Source: Deltaproteobacteria bacterium (GTDB lineage Bacteria > Desulfobacterota > Desulfuromonadia > Desulfuromonadales > JAAYDE01). From it: a stretch of DNA of 64,000 nucleotides. The stretch spans positions 1 through 64,000 of the forward strand of contig JAAYDE010000001.1 of the NCBI GenBank assembly GCA_012729375.1, given 5' to 3'. Under the pieces are notes generated by a model. It made no database searches. It had not been told where the DNA came from and saw nothing but the letters and a program-made list of their open reading frames with translations. Positions 30,577-39,712 of the stretch are shown here, piece after piece (positions within the stretch are counted from its first letter, which is position 1; every line of letters begins with the position of its first letter). Position numbers and translations under genes: made by a program.

Positions 30577-30822
30577 TCAGCAAATACGGGCATTGGGGGT
30601 GGTGATGGCAGGCGCCTTCGCCGTGCGAACCTGCTTTTGCTGCCTGGGCGGGACAATCTCCCACAGGGGCCGGTGAGCCTCCCGCAGCGCTTCCTCGCGG
30701 CTGACGCCGATGTCGTTCAGAAGGTGGTCGTCCAGCAAGAGGAGATCCCGGCGTTGACGGCGGATATCCCGCCACAGGCGCAAAGAGGTCAGGAAATTCT
30801 TGAGCAGTAAACGAAAAAACAT
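30577..30822 (-). CDS. DUF1127 (YjiS-like) small protein
   Basis: LRLWRDIRRQRRDLLLLDDHLLNDIGVSREEALREAHRPLWE. Confidence 0.85.
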   Translation of the reverse strand: MFFRLLLKNFLTSLRLWRDIRRQRRDLLLLDDHLLNDIGVSREEALREAHRPLWEIVPPRQQKQVRTAKAPAITTPNARIC

Positions 30823-30849
30823 GGCGCAGGCCCCTTTGGGAAAATACCG

Positions 30850-31119
30850 TCAACCGGCAAGTTTGAAAGGAGAATAGCGGGGAGAACGGGCGAGCCCCGC
30901 CAAAACATTATGGGCGAGACTAAGGCCGGAATCGGCCATGGCGGTAACGACGATCCGTCCCGCCAAGGTGGTCTGGAAGCTTTCGCCCCGGCGCAACAGA
31001 TAATCCCGTCCATCGCCCTCCTGGGTAACCCAGAGAACCCCCTCGCCGCAGCACACCAAGCGTCCGCAACGGTTACCATCAAGCGCCAGCATCTCATCTT
31101 TGCGCAGCAGGATTTCCAT
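30850..31119 (-). CDS. DUF2917-like small protein
   Basis: Short cupin-like protein: G.LVCCGEGVLWVTQEGDGRDYLLRRGESF; adjacent to DUF1127 and MocR. Confidence 0.75.
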   Translation of the reverse strand: MEILLRKDEMLALDGNRCGRLVCCGEGVLWVTQEGDGRDYLLRRGESFQTTLAGRIVVTAMADSGLSLAHNVLAGLARSPRYSPFKLAG

Positions 31120-31172
31120 AAGCTCCTCCTTGGTTGGGGTCTTATTGAAGCTTACCTTGAAACAGGTTTAAA

Positions 31173-31204
31173 AACAGACACAAAATCTTTATTTTGTGTC
31201 TGTT
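31173..31204. promoter_or_regulatory. Perfect palindromic operator candidate (14-bp arms, 4-nt spacer)
   Basis: AACAGACACAAAAT cttt ATTTTGTGTCTGTT; TATAAT at 31211-31216 lies just downstream towards mocR. Confidence 0.75.
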
Positions 31205-31291
31205 ACAGTTTATAATTTACGCAACTGTGACCATCGCTCTCCCAGGCAACTGTACCTGTAGTTTTCTTTCCTCACGGACTAGGATATTCCC

Positions 31292-32743
31292 ATGCGCACA
31301 ACGAACAATCGCAAATCCCTCGATCTCCCTCTTTACGAACAGATCGCCGGCCAGGTGGCCGCCCTGGTGGAAAAAGGAACCTTCCGCCCCGGCGACCGGG
31401 TTCCCTCCATCCGTGAGCTGAGCCGCCAGTTCCGGGTCAGTCTCAACACCGTAAAAGAGGCCTACGCCCTGCTCGAGGACCGGCGCCTCATCGAGGCCCG
31501 GCCCCAGTCGGGCTATTACGTCTGCGCGCGCCTTCCCGAACCGCCGGAGGAGCCGCTGGTCAATCCCCCGGCCATCAACCCGACCGAGGTCAGCATCAGC
31601 CGCATTTTCCGCATCGTGATGAACGATCTCCTCGACCCGAAACTGGCGCAGTTGGGCATCGCCTTCCCCAACCCGGACCTGCTGCCGATCGACAAGCTGA
31701 ACCGGATGCTGGCCACGGAAACGCGCCGCTTCCGACTCTCCTCCATCGCCTATGAAATCCCTCCCGGCTGCGAACGCCTGCGCAAGCAGATCGCCCAGCG
31801 CATGCTGGTGACCGGCTGCACCCTGCGCCCCGACCAGATCATCATCACCTCCGGCTGCGTGGAAGCCGTCGTCTTGTCCCTGCGCGCCCTGTGCCGCCCC
31901 GGCGACACGGTGGCGATCCAGTCCCCCGTTTACTTCAATTTCCTCCAGGTGATGGAAGACCTGGAATTGAAGATCCTCGAGATACCCACATCACCCCTCA
32001 ACGGCATGAGTCTCGATGCCCTGGAATACGTCCTCGACAACCATCGGGGCGAAGTCAAAGCCTGTCTGGTCCTGACCAACTTCAACAACCCCTGTGGCGG
32101 CACCATGAGCGACAACGACAAACAACGTCTGGTCGCCCTCCTCGACCACCACGGCATCCCGCTGATCGAGGACGACATCTACGGCGACCTCTCCTTCAGC
32201 GACCAGAGGCCGACCGTGGCCAAGGCCTACGACCGCACTGGCAACGTTCTCCTGTGCTCTTCTTTCTCCAAGACCCTGGCGCCGGGCTACCGTGTCGGCT
32301 GGATCGCGCCGGGCCGTTTTCAGGAAGTCATCGAGCGGGGCAAGATGCTGGCCAACATCGCCACCTCGGCCCCGCCGCAACTGGCCATCGCCGAATTCCT
32401 CGCCAACGGCGGTTACGATCATCACCTGCGCAGCATCCGCCGCGTCTATGCCCGCAAGGTGGCGCAGATGGCCGATGTGATCGGGCGCTGTTTTCCGGAA
32501 GGAACGCGAGTGACGCGCCCCAGGGGAGGGTTCGTGCTGTGGCTGGAGATGCCCGAAAAGGTCGATTCGATCCGGCTTTTCGATCGCGCCCACCGCCAGG
32601 GAATCAGCATCGCCCCGGGACCACTCTTCTCGGCCAGTGGCAAATACCGCAATTTCGTGCGCCTCAATGCCGGCTTCTATTCCGAGAAGATGGAAAACGT
32701 CATCGCCACTCTCGGCCGCCTGGCCCACGAACTGACCTCCTGA
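31292..32743 (+). CDS. MocR/GntR-type PLP-dependent transcriptional regulator
   Basis: GntR wHTH (LYEQIAGQVAALVEKGTFRPGDRVPSIRELSRQFRVSLNTVKEAYALLE) plus aminotransferase fold (SSFSKTLAPGYRVGWIAPG). Confidence 0.93.
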   Translation: MRTTNNRKSLDLPLYEQIAGQVAALVEKGTFRPGDRVPSIRELSRQFRVSLNTVKEAYALLEDRRLIEARPQSGYYVCARLPEPPEEPLVNPPAINPTEVSISRIFRIVMNDLLDPKLAQLGIAFPNPDLLPIDKLNRMLATETRRFRLSSIAYEIPPGCERLRKQIAQRMLVTGCTLRPDQIIITSGCVEAVVLSLRALCRPGDTVAIQSPVYFNFLQVMEDLELKILEIPTSPLNGMSLDALEYVLDNHRGEVKACLVLTNFNNPCGGTMSDNDKQRLVALLDHHGIPLIEDDIYGDLSFSDQRPTVAKAYDRTGNVLLCSSFSKTLAPGYRVGWIAPGRFQEVIERGKMLANIATSAPPQLAIAEFLANGGYDHHLRSIRRVYARKVAQMADVIGRCFPEGTRVTRPRGGFVLWLEMPEKVDSIRLFDRAHRQGISIAPGPLFSASGKYRNFVRLNAGFYSEKMENVIATLGRLAHELTS

Positions 32744-32751
32744 GCGCCGCC

Positions 32752-32780
32752 AGCGCCGCCCTGTCGGCGCTTTCTGTTTC
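32752..32780 (+). terminator. Probable terminator after mocR
   Basis: AGCGCCG ccctgt CGGCGCT TTCTGTTT. Confidence 0.5.
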
Positions 32781-33075
32781 CCCTCTCCGCACCATTCATA
32801 AACCGCTGGTTGTCCGCGGGCGCCGGCTGTTCTGGAAGGCCAAACTATTATTTCATTTTCAACCCCAACCCACTTTTTTTCAGATATAATCAAACAGCGT
32901 TTTTAATTCATCGCTGATTGTTTCATCCATCGGGCCGGATGCATATGTCCCTTGCATTCCGTGGCTTCGTGCCGTAGAATTAAAAAATTTTTTACTGATT
33001 TGATCGCCACCGCCGGCAGAAATGCCGTCACTATCCGTGCCATTTTCATTTCTCAGCAAAAGAACGAGGTGCTTT

Positions 33076-34092
33076 ATGAAAAACCGTTTCCCTTCCCTTG
33101 TCCTTTCGGCGACCGTCCTCCTGCTGTCCGTTTTCATCCAAACGGCCGCCGCCGAAAAGCCGTTGCGGCTGACCTACAGCATATTTTTCCCGCCTGCTCA
33201 CGGCCAGGCGACGGCTGCCATGGAGTGGGCCAAGGAAGTTGAAAAAAGAACCGCAGGCCGCCTTGTCATCGACACCTTCCCCGGCGGCACCTTGACGCCC
33301 GCCCAAGACGTCTATGACGGAGTCGTCAACGGCATCTCAGACATAGGCATGTCCTGCTTCGCCTACACCCGCGGCCGCTTTCCGATCATGGAGGCCCTCG
33401 ATCTGCCGATGGGCTACCCCTCCGGCCTCGCCGCCACCCAGGTGGCCAACGAGTTCTACGCCGTCATGCAACCGAAGGAGCTCAACGACGTGAAGGTGCT
33501 CTACCTCCACGCCCATGGGCCGGGGCTCCTGCACACCAAAACCCCGGTTCGCAAAATGGAGGATCTGAAAGGGATGAAGATCCGCTCCACCGGCTTCAGC
33601 GCCAAGGTGACCGAAGCCCTCGGCGCCATTCCCGTGGCCATGCCCCAGGGGGAAACCTATGAAGCCCTGCAGAAAGGGGTGGTCGGCGGCACCTTCACCC
33701 CCATCGAAACGTTGAAAGGCTGGAAGCAGGCCGAAGTGATCAAATGCACCACCGATTGCCCGGACATCGGTTACACCACCGCCATGTTCGTGGTCATGAA
33801 CCGCGCCAAATGGGATTCCCTGCCCGCGGACATCCAAAAAATCCTTGCGGATTTGAGCCGGGAATGGATCCAGAAACATGGAGAGGAGTGGGACCAGCTC
33901 GATCAGGAAGGAAAGGAGTTTTCCTTAAGCCGGAACAATGAAATCATCCCCCTAAGTGAAGAGGAAAGCAAAAAATGGGTTGCGGCCGTGGCGCCGATCA
34001 TCGATGATTACCGCCGCGCCACCAATTCCAGGGGACTGCCCGGCGACAAAGCCGTCGCCGAAATTAAACGGCTGATCCAGGAGCACAAATAG
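33076..34092 (+). CDS. dctP: TRAP transporter solute-binding protein, DctP type
   Basis: Signal peptide; GQATAAMEWAKEVEKRTAGRLVIDTFPGGTLTPAQDVYDGVVNGISDIG. Confidence 0.92.
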   Translation: MKNRFPSLVLSATVLLLSVFIQTAAAEKPLRLTYSIFFPPAHGQATAAMEWAKEVEKRTAGRLVIDTFPGGTLTPAQDVYDGVVNGISDIGMSCFAYTRGRFPIMEALDLPMGYPSGLAATQVANEFYAVMQPKELNDVKVLYLHAHGPGLLHTKTPVRKMEDLKGMKIRSTGFSAKVTEALGAIPVAMPQGETYEALQKGVVGGTFTPIETLKGWKQAEVIKCTTDCPDIGYTTAMFVVMNRAKWDSLPADIQKILADLSREWIQKHGEEWDQLDQEGKEFSLSRNNEIIPLSEEESKKWVAAVAPIIDDYRRATNSRGLPGDKAVAEIKRLIQEHK

Positions 34093-34169
34093 TCGCCGGT
34101 GGGGCCGGCGGTCGGTCGGCCCCACCCTTCCATATCGACCCTTTCCGCCCGCCGGGAAAAACGACCACC

Positions 34170-34664
34170 ATGCATCGCCTTGAGAAACGGATCAACAGTT
34201 TCGCCGCAACCGTCAATTGGGTATCCGCCGCGGCCATTGTGGCGATGATGCTGCTGACCACCCTTGATGTCCTGCTGCGGCTGTTCAAGAGTTCCATCCC
34301 CGGCACCTATGAGGTCATCGGCCTGCTCGGCGCCGTGGTCAGCTCTTTTGCTCTCGGCTACACATCAGTGGAAAAGGGGCACATCGCCGTCGACTTTCTG
34401 ACCAACCGGCTGTCGCCGGCCTGGCAGTCGCTGATCACCGCCGTCAACGCCGCCGTCGCCACCGTCCTTTTCGCCCTGATCACCTGGCAATCGTTCATCC
34501 AGGGGATGAACATAATGAAGCGGGGGGAGGTGACCCTGACGGTGCAGATCCCCATCTACCCCTTCGTTTTCGGCGTCGCCGTCGGCTGCGGTTTGCTGTG
34601 TCTGGTCCTCACGGCTGAATTTACCCGCGCCGTCCGCGCTTTTCTGGAGAATCTCGAGCCCTGA
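34170..34664 (+). CDS. dctQ: TRAP transporter small permease, DctQ type
   Basis: Four-TM protein; IPGTYEVIGLLGAVVSSFALGYTSVEKGHIAVDFL; between dctP and dctM. Confidence 0.9.
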   Translation: MHRLEKRINSFAATVNWVSAAAIVAMMLLTTLDVLLRLFKSSIPGTYEVIGLLGAVVSSFALGYTSVEKGHIAVDFLTNRLSPAWQSLITAVNAAVATVLFALITWQSFIQGMNIMKRGEVTLTVQIPIYPFVFGVAVGCGLLCLVLTAEFTRAVRAFLENLEP

Positions 34665-34710
34665 CCGGGCCGCCGCAAGCTATGGAACCAGTCTGGCAGA
34701 AAATCTTCCT

Positions 34711-36015
34711 ATGACACCCACACTCATCGGCTTCATCGGTATCATCGCCCTTTCGGTTCTCATATTTTCCCGCATGCCGGTCGGCTTTGTCATGGCCATC
34801 ATCGGTTTTGTCGGCTTCGCCTCCATCGTTTCCTTCGACGCCGCCCTCAACCTGCTGGCCAAAGACATCTTCTCCACCTTCAATTCCTACAGCCTGACCG
34901 TCATCCCCCTCTTCGTCTTCATGGGTCAGCTGGCCTTCCACACCGGACTGAGCTCTCGGCTTTTCGATGCGGCCTACAAGTTTATCGGCCACCTCCCCGG
35001 CGGCCTAGCCATCGCCACCGTCGGCGCCTGCTCCTTTTTTTCCGCCATCTGCGGCTCCACCAACGCCACCGCCGCAACCATGGGCGCAACCACTTTGCCC
35101 GAAATGAAACGCTACAACTACAAGCCGGAGCTGGCCACCGGGGTCGTCGCCGCCGGCGGCAGCCTCGGCATCCTGATACCACCGAGCGTCATCTTCATCC
35201 TCTACGGAATCATGACCGAACAGTCGATCGGCGTTCTTTTCATCTCCGGGATCATCCCCGGCCTTCTGCTGGCCTTCCTCTTCGCCATGGCCATCCTCAT
35301 CTGGGCCACCTGGAAACCGGAGATCGGCCCCAAGGGGCCGCGCGCCTCGTGGCCGGAGCGCCTCGCCTCCCTGGGCGGCATGGTGGAAATTCTCATTCTC
35401 TTTCTCGGCGTCATGGGGGGGCTTTTCGCCGGCCTTTTCACCCCCACCGAAGCGGGGGCCATCGGCGCCTTTGGCACTCTGGTTTTTTCCTTGCTGCGGC
35501 GCTCTCTGACATGGCGGGGCTTTACCCAATCTCTTTTCGAAACCACCCGGATTTCCTGCATGATCCTGGTGATCGTGGCGGGGGCGACGATCTTCGGGCG
35601 CTTTCTGGCCGTATCCAGAATCCCTTACAACATCGCCGGCTGGATCGCCGAGAGCCAGCTTCCCGGCTGGGGGGTCATGCTGCTGATTATTTCGGTTTTT
35701 CTGGTGGGGGGTTTTTTCATCGACGCCCTGGCCCTGATCATGCTCACCGTGCCGATCTTTTACCCGGTGGTGACCAGCCTCGGCTACGATCCGATCTGGT
35801 TCGGGGTGGTCATCGTCCTGGTCACCCAGATGGGGGTCATCACCCCGCCCGTGGGGGCCAACGTCTACATCGTCAGCGGCGTGGCCCGGGACGTGCCCCT
35901 GGAAACCATCTTCAAGGGGTGTGTGCCGTTCCTGCTCGCCCTGATCGTCGAGACCCTGCTGCTGATCCCCTTCCCGCAGATCGCCCTGTGGCTCCCCCGG
36001 CTGGTGGCGCAATGA
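34711..36015 (+). CDS. dctM: TRAP transporter large permease, DctM type
   Basis: VIPLFVFMGQLAFHTGLSSRLFDAAYKFIGHLPGGLAIATVGACSFFSAICGS; TPTEAGAIGAFG. Confidence 0.95.
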   Translation: MTPTLIGFIGIIALSVLIFSRMPVGFVMAIIGFVGFASIVSFDAALNLLAKDIFSTFNSYSLTVIPLFVFMGQLAFHTGLSSRLFDAAYKFIGHLPGGLAIATVGACSFFSAICGSTNATAATMGATTLPEMKRYNYKPELATGVVAAGGSLGILIPPSVIFILYGIMTEQSIGVLFISGIIPGLLLAFLFAMAILIWATWKPEIGPKGPRASWPERLASLGGMVEILILFLGVMGGLFAGLFTPTEAGAIGAFGTLVFSLLRRSLTWRGFTQSLFETTRISCMILVIVAGATIFGRFLAVSRIPYNIAGWIAESQLPGWGVMLLIISVFLVGGFFIDALALIMLTVPIFYPVVTSLGYDPIWFGVVIVLVTQMGVITPPVGANVYIVSGVARDVPLETIFKGCVPFLLALIVETLLLIPFPQIALWLPRLVAQ

Positions 36016-36017
36016 AC

Positions 36018-36045
36018 AAAAAGGGCTGACTGCTCAGCCCCTTTG
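36018..36045. terminator. Probable terminator between convergent dctM and ACT-domain gene
   Basis: GGGCTGA ctgc TCAGCCC with A-rich 5' and CTTT 3' flanks. Confidence 0.5.
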
Positions 36046-36142
36046 CCGCCGGTAGATGCTTTCAGCCACCAGCAGAATGACTCATTACCGGATCCCCGGT
36101 TTTTTTGCGGATCTCAGGTTCCCATCGTCAATTAGGGTTCTG

Positions 36143-36598
36143 TCAATATTTCATGTAGTGGAAGGGCTCGATCTCACACAGGGCTTCGGCTGAAAGTGTG
36201 GAGAATTTTTCCTTTTTGAGAAGTTCCTTGGCCAGCGCCGGATCCTTGACGTCGAGGATGAAGACCGCATCGACATGGCTTTCGATGACGAAGCCGTAGG
36301 CGTTTTCGATATTGATGCCCGCAGCGGCCAACACCTTCATCAGTTTATCGAGACCGCCAGGCTGATCCTTCATCAACACCGCGATCACCTCCTTGAGCTC
36401 AACCTTGATTCCCTCCTTGCTGAGGGCTTTTTCAGCCCGCTCCACGTCATCGACGATGAGATTGAAGAAGCCATGATCGCCGAAGGAGGAGATGGTGGTC
36501 GCCCGAATATTGATCTTTTCCCGGGCCAGGATGGAGGTGACCCTGGCCAGAACGCCGGGCTGGTTTTTCGCCGGAATGGTGAGCTGGTAGGCTTTCAT
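36143..36598 (-). CDS. ACT-domain protein
   Basis: Two ACT repeats: PAKNQPGVLARVTSILAREKINIRATTISS and KDQPGGLDKLMKVLAAAGINIENAYGF. Confidence 0.85.
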   Translation of the reverse strand: MKAYQLTIPAKNQPGVLARVTSILAREKINIRATTISSFGDHGFFNLIVDDVERAEKALSKEGIKVELKEVIAVLMKDQPGGLDKLMKVLAAAGINIENAYGFVIESHVDAVFILDVKDPALAKELLKKEKFSTLSAEALCEIEPFHYMKY

Positions 36599-36673
36599 GG
36601 GAGAATTTCCTTCCTCTGCAAAGGGTGGCGCTGCGCTGAATTCCATCATGGACCAAGCATCTGGTGACTGCGG

Positions 36674-38011
36674 TCAGGGGTCTTTCTTTTCCGCACCGGC
36701 AGCTCGTGAGGGACGGCGGTAGCGGCGGCGGCGCGGACGTTTCTCCTTCCCGGAGGATTCCGCAACCGGACCGGACCGGCATATCAGTCCCTGCCAGCGG
36801 GCGGCAAGCTCCGCCAACGGAGGATGATCCATCACATACAGCAAAAAAAGTTCCAGGGCAAGAGGGGTAAGGGGATGGCGCAGAAAACGGGCCTCACCCC
36901 GCAGGCCGACCCCCCGGACGAGGCGGAAACAGGCGACCAGAAGCTCCCTTGCCTGCTGACGGATGCCCTGGGCGATGCTGAAATGGCGGCAATGGGGAAG
37001 GATGGTCTCAGCGGCCTGATGAAGGGCGTCGACGATGTGGCTTTCGCGCCGGGGAGGAAAAGCGGCCAGATAGGGCGCCAGGTAGAGGGTGGCGATAACC
37101 AGGGATTCGTCAACGGACCCGCCAGCGGCGGCCCTCTCATCCAGGCGACCCAGCAGGGCGAAGCTATCCCCGTCGCCGCAGTAGCCGGCGAGAAGATGGG
37201 GAAGGAGTCCGAAATCCCGCGCCTGAAGAAGCACCTTGCCCCCCACTCCGCGGCGGAAAAGCTCAGTCACCTCGTCCCGCAGGCGGGAGGGCGAAGCCTC
37301 GGCGATGAGCGGAGCGCAACAGCGCATTCCCGCCGCCAGATCCGGGTCCAGGGTGAAATCGAGCCGGGCGGCCAGTTCCAGGGCCCGCAGCATGCGCACC
37401 GGGTCTTCACGGAAACGGGTTTGCGGATCGCCGATGACCCGCAGGCGGCGCGCCTGCAGATCTTCGAGCCCACCCACGTGATCGATGACGGAAAAAGTGG
37501 CGATGTCGTAAAACAGGGCGTTGATGGTGAAATCGCGGCGGAAGGCATCCTGACGCGGCGAGCCAAAAACATTTTCGACAAAATGGAAATGATCGCCGGG
37601 GTCATCGGGAAGTTCGTCGGGAGTGGGGGCGCGACGGAAAGTGGCCACCTCGATCACCTTGTTGTCGCGGAAACGGATATGGGCAAGACGGAACCGCTTT
37701 CCTATCAGAAAACAGTTGCGGAACAATCGCTTGATGCGCGACGGAGTGGCGTCGGTGCCGATGTCAAAATCCTTGGGCGTGCGCCCCAGCAGCAGATCCC
37801 GCACGCTTCCCCCCACGAGACAGGCACGATGACCGTGACGGCTCAGCCGGTAGAGGATCTTGAGAACATCAGGGTCGATGAGACCGCGGGAAATGCTGTG
37901 ATTCTCCCGGGTGACAATGCGCGGTTCCCCGGGGGGGTCGAGAGAAGGGTCGAAGGGTGCGATATCGGTCATAAGGGGTTCGGCGGAAATTTTCGGGACT
38001 GGATCGGGCAT
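36674..38011 (-). CDS. pcnB: Poly(A) polymerase / tRNA nucleotidyltransferase family (PcnB-like)
   Basis: ACLVGGSVRDLLLGRTPKDFDIGTDATPSRIKRLFRNCFLIGKRFRLAHIRF; DPVRMLRALELAARL; basic C-terminal tail. Confidence 0.88.
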   Translation of the reverse strand: MPDPVPKISAEPLMTDIAPFDPSLDPPGEPRIVTRENHSISRGLIDPDVLKILYRLSRHGHRACLVGGSVRDLLLGRTPKDFDIGTDATPSRIKRLFRNCFLIGKRFRLAHIRFRDNKVIEVATFRRAPTPDELPDDPGDHFHFVENVFGSPRQDAFRRDFTINALFYDIATFSVIDHVGGLEDLQARRLRVIGDPQTRFREDPVRMLRALELAARLDFTLDPDLAAGMRCCAPLIAEASPSRLRDEVTELFRRGVGGKVLLQARDFGLLPHLLAGYCGDGDSFALLGRLDERAAAGGSVDESLVIATLYLAPYLAAFPPRRESHIVDALHQAAETILPHCRHFSIAQGIRQQARELLVACFRLVRGVGLRGEARFLRHPLTPLALELFLLYVMDHPPLAELAARWQGLICRSGPVAESSGKEKRPRRRRYRRPSRAAGAEKKDP

Positions 38012-38177
38012 ATTCAAAAGCTTTGTTTCCGGCACTATACCAGAAGCCAAAAAGCATATAAAGAAAAGCCTGCTTTTCCCCGGCGGGAAAGCCGGGAGCG
38101 GGATAAGATCTCTCTTCCTTCGGAAAGAGAAGCAGTTCACCATTGTCCCATTTGCGGCGAAAGGATATCCTTCAACT

Positions 38178-39056
38178 ATGCCTCAGTTGACCGTCGAACC
38201 GTCAGAAGAGAACCTCACCGTCCTCGAGTTTCTGTGCCGCCGCGTTCCGGGCGCCCCTTCCTCCTACCTGCGCCAGCTGTTGAAGAAGGGGGAAGTCGCC
38301 GACTCCTCCCGCGTGCTGGGGGAGGGGGATGTCCTGCGCGCCGGCCTGACGGTGCGCCTCCCCGGTTCCCACCGCCTGCAGGAAATGCTCGCCCGGCCGC
38401 CACTCCCGGGCAATGAGGTGGAGACCCTTTTTGAAAGCCGGGAAATCCTCGTGGTGAACAAACCCGCCGGCCTCGCGGTCCACGCCGCCCAGGGGCACGA
38501 CGGGGACAACCTCACCAAGAGGGTGGCGGAACTGATCCGCCGCCGGGGGGATCGGTTCCGCGTCGCCCCGGTCCACCGCCTCGACCTGGAAACCTCGGGG
38601 CCGCTGCTCTTCGGCAAGGGTAAAAAGTCCTGTGCCGCACTGGGCAAATTGTTCATGGAGCAGCGCGTGGAAAAACTCTACCTGGCCCTGGCACGGGGCA
38701 GGATCGACGGCGCCGGCACCCTGACCGGAAGCGTTCCCGCCAAAGGCCGTGAAAAACAGGCGGCAACGGTATTCCGCGTTGTCGCCGCCAACGAGGAAGC
38801 CACCCTTGTGGAACTGGGGCTGATCACCGGACGCCAGCATCAGATCCGCCGCCAACTGGCGGATCGGGGGCACCCCCTGTTCGGCGACCGCCGCTACGGC
38901 GGCCCCTGCCCGCCGGGTCTCCAGCGCCTTTTTCTCCACTGCCGGCGACTGTCCTTCGTCGATCCCTTCAGCGCCAATCCCGTGGTCGTCGACGCGCCGC
39001 TGCCGCCGTCCCTGATCTCCTTCGCGGCATCTCTTCAAGTGCCGCCGGAGATTTGA
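38178..39056 (+). CDS. RluA-family pseudouridine synthase
   Basis: S4-like N-terminus; VVNKPAGLAVHAAQGH; VHRLDLETSGPLLFGK; GRQHQIRRQLADRGHPLFGDRRYG. Confidence 0.92.
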   Translation: MPQLTVEPSEENLTVLEFLCRRVPGAPSSYLRQLLKKGEVADSSRVLGEGDVLRAGLTVRLPGSHRLQEMLARPPLPGNEVETLFESREILVVNKPAGLAVHAAQGHDGDNLTKRVAELIRRRGDRFRVAPVHRLDLETSGPLLFGKGKKSCAALGKLFMEQRVEKLYLALARGRIDGAGTLTGSVPAKGREKQAATVFRVVAANEEATLVELGLITGRQHQIRRQLADRGHPLFGDRRYGGPCPPGLQRLFLHCRRLSFVDPFSANPVVVDAPLPPSLISFAASLQVPPEI

Positions 39057-39088
39057 AAAAGGGCCTTTTTTCTGTAGTCAACAGGCCG

Positions 39089-39442
39089 TCAGCCATCCTC
39101 GGGGAGCTTTCGTTTGCGCCCCTCGCGATCGACGCAGACCATGGTGACCACGGTGGAAAAGATCGCCTCGCCGACGACGCCGTTGTTGTAAACCTTGATC
39201 CGGTAGTCGACCGAGCTGTTGCCGACGCGGGAGCGGTTAACGACAAAACGCAGAACCGATCCCTGTTCCACCCGGCGGCGGAATTCCACCTCGTTGAAAG
39301 CGATGGTGACAAAATCGGCGGCGGGATAATCGATGCGGACAGCGATGTAGGCCGCTTCATCCACCCATTTGAGCATATTGCCGCCGAAGAGGAAGCCGTA
39401 ATGGTTGAGATGTTCGGGCAGCACCAGTTTGAAGTTTTCCAT
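39089..39442 (-). CDS. Hotdog-fold acyl-CoA thioesterase
   Basis: NHYGFLFGGNMLKWVDEAAYIAV, TIAFNEVEFRRRVEQGSVLRF. Confidence 0.85.
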   Translation of the reverse strand: MENFKLVLPEHLNHYGFLFGGNMLKWVDEAAYIAVRIDYPAADFVTIAFNEVEFRRRVEQGSVLRFVVNRSRVGNSSVDYRIKVYNNGVVGEAIFSTVVTMVCVDREGRKRKLPEDG

Positions 39443-39712
39443 GGGGCCTCTCCTTTTTGGGCCGGGGGTAATCTTTCCCGGAAGTTTGGAAATTGATCTT
39501 GCTTCACCCGATGGCAGCGATTAGAATTCAAAGCATTTACCATGCTGGCGGCGGTTCCCGCCACCGCGGCAACACCCCGGTCATGATTCCTTCGGCCCGG
39601 GCCTTTTCCTGCTCCCCTTTTTCCCCGCGGAGCAGAACGATCACCTGGCGCCTGTGCCTAATCAATAAATATAATATATATTCGCCATAACAGCACAATA
39701 AGGAGAATTTCG

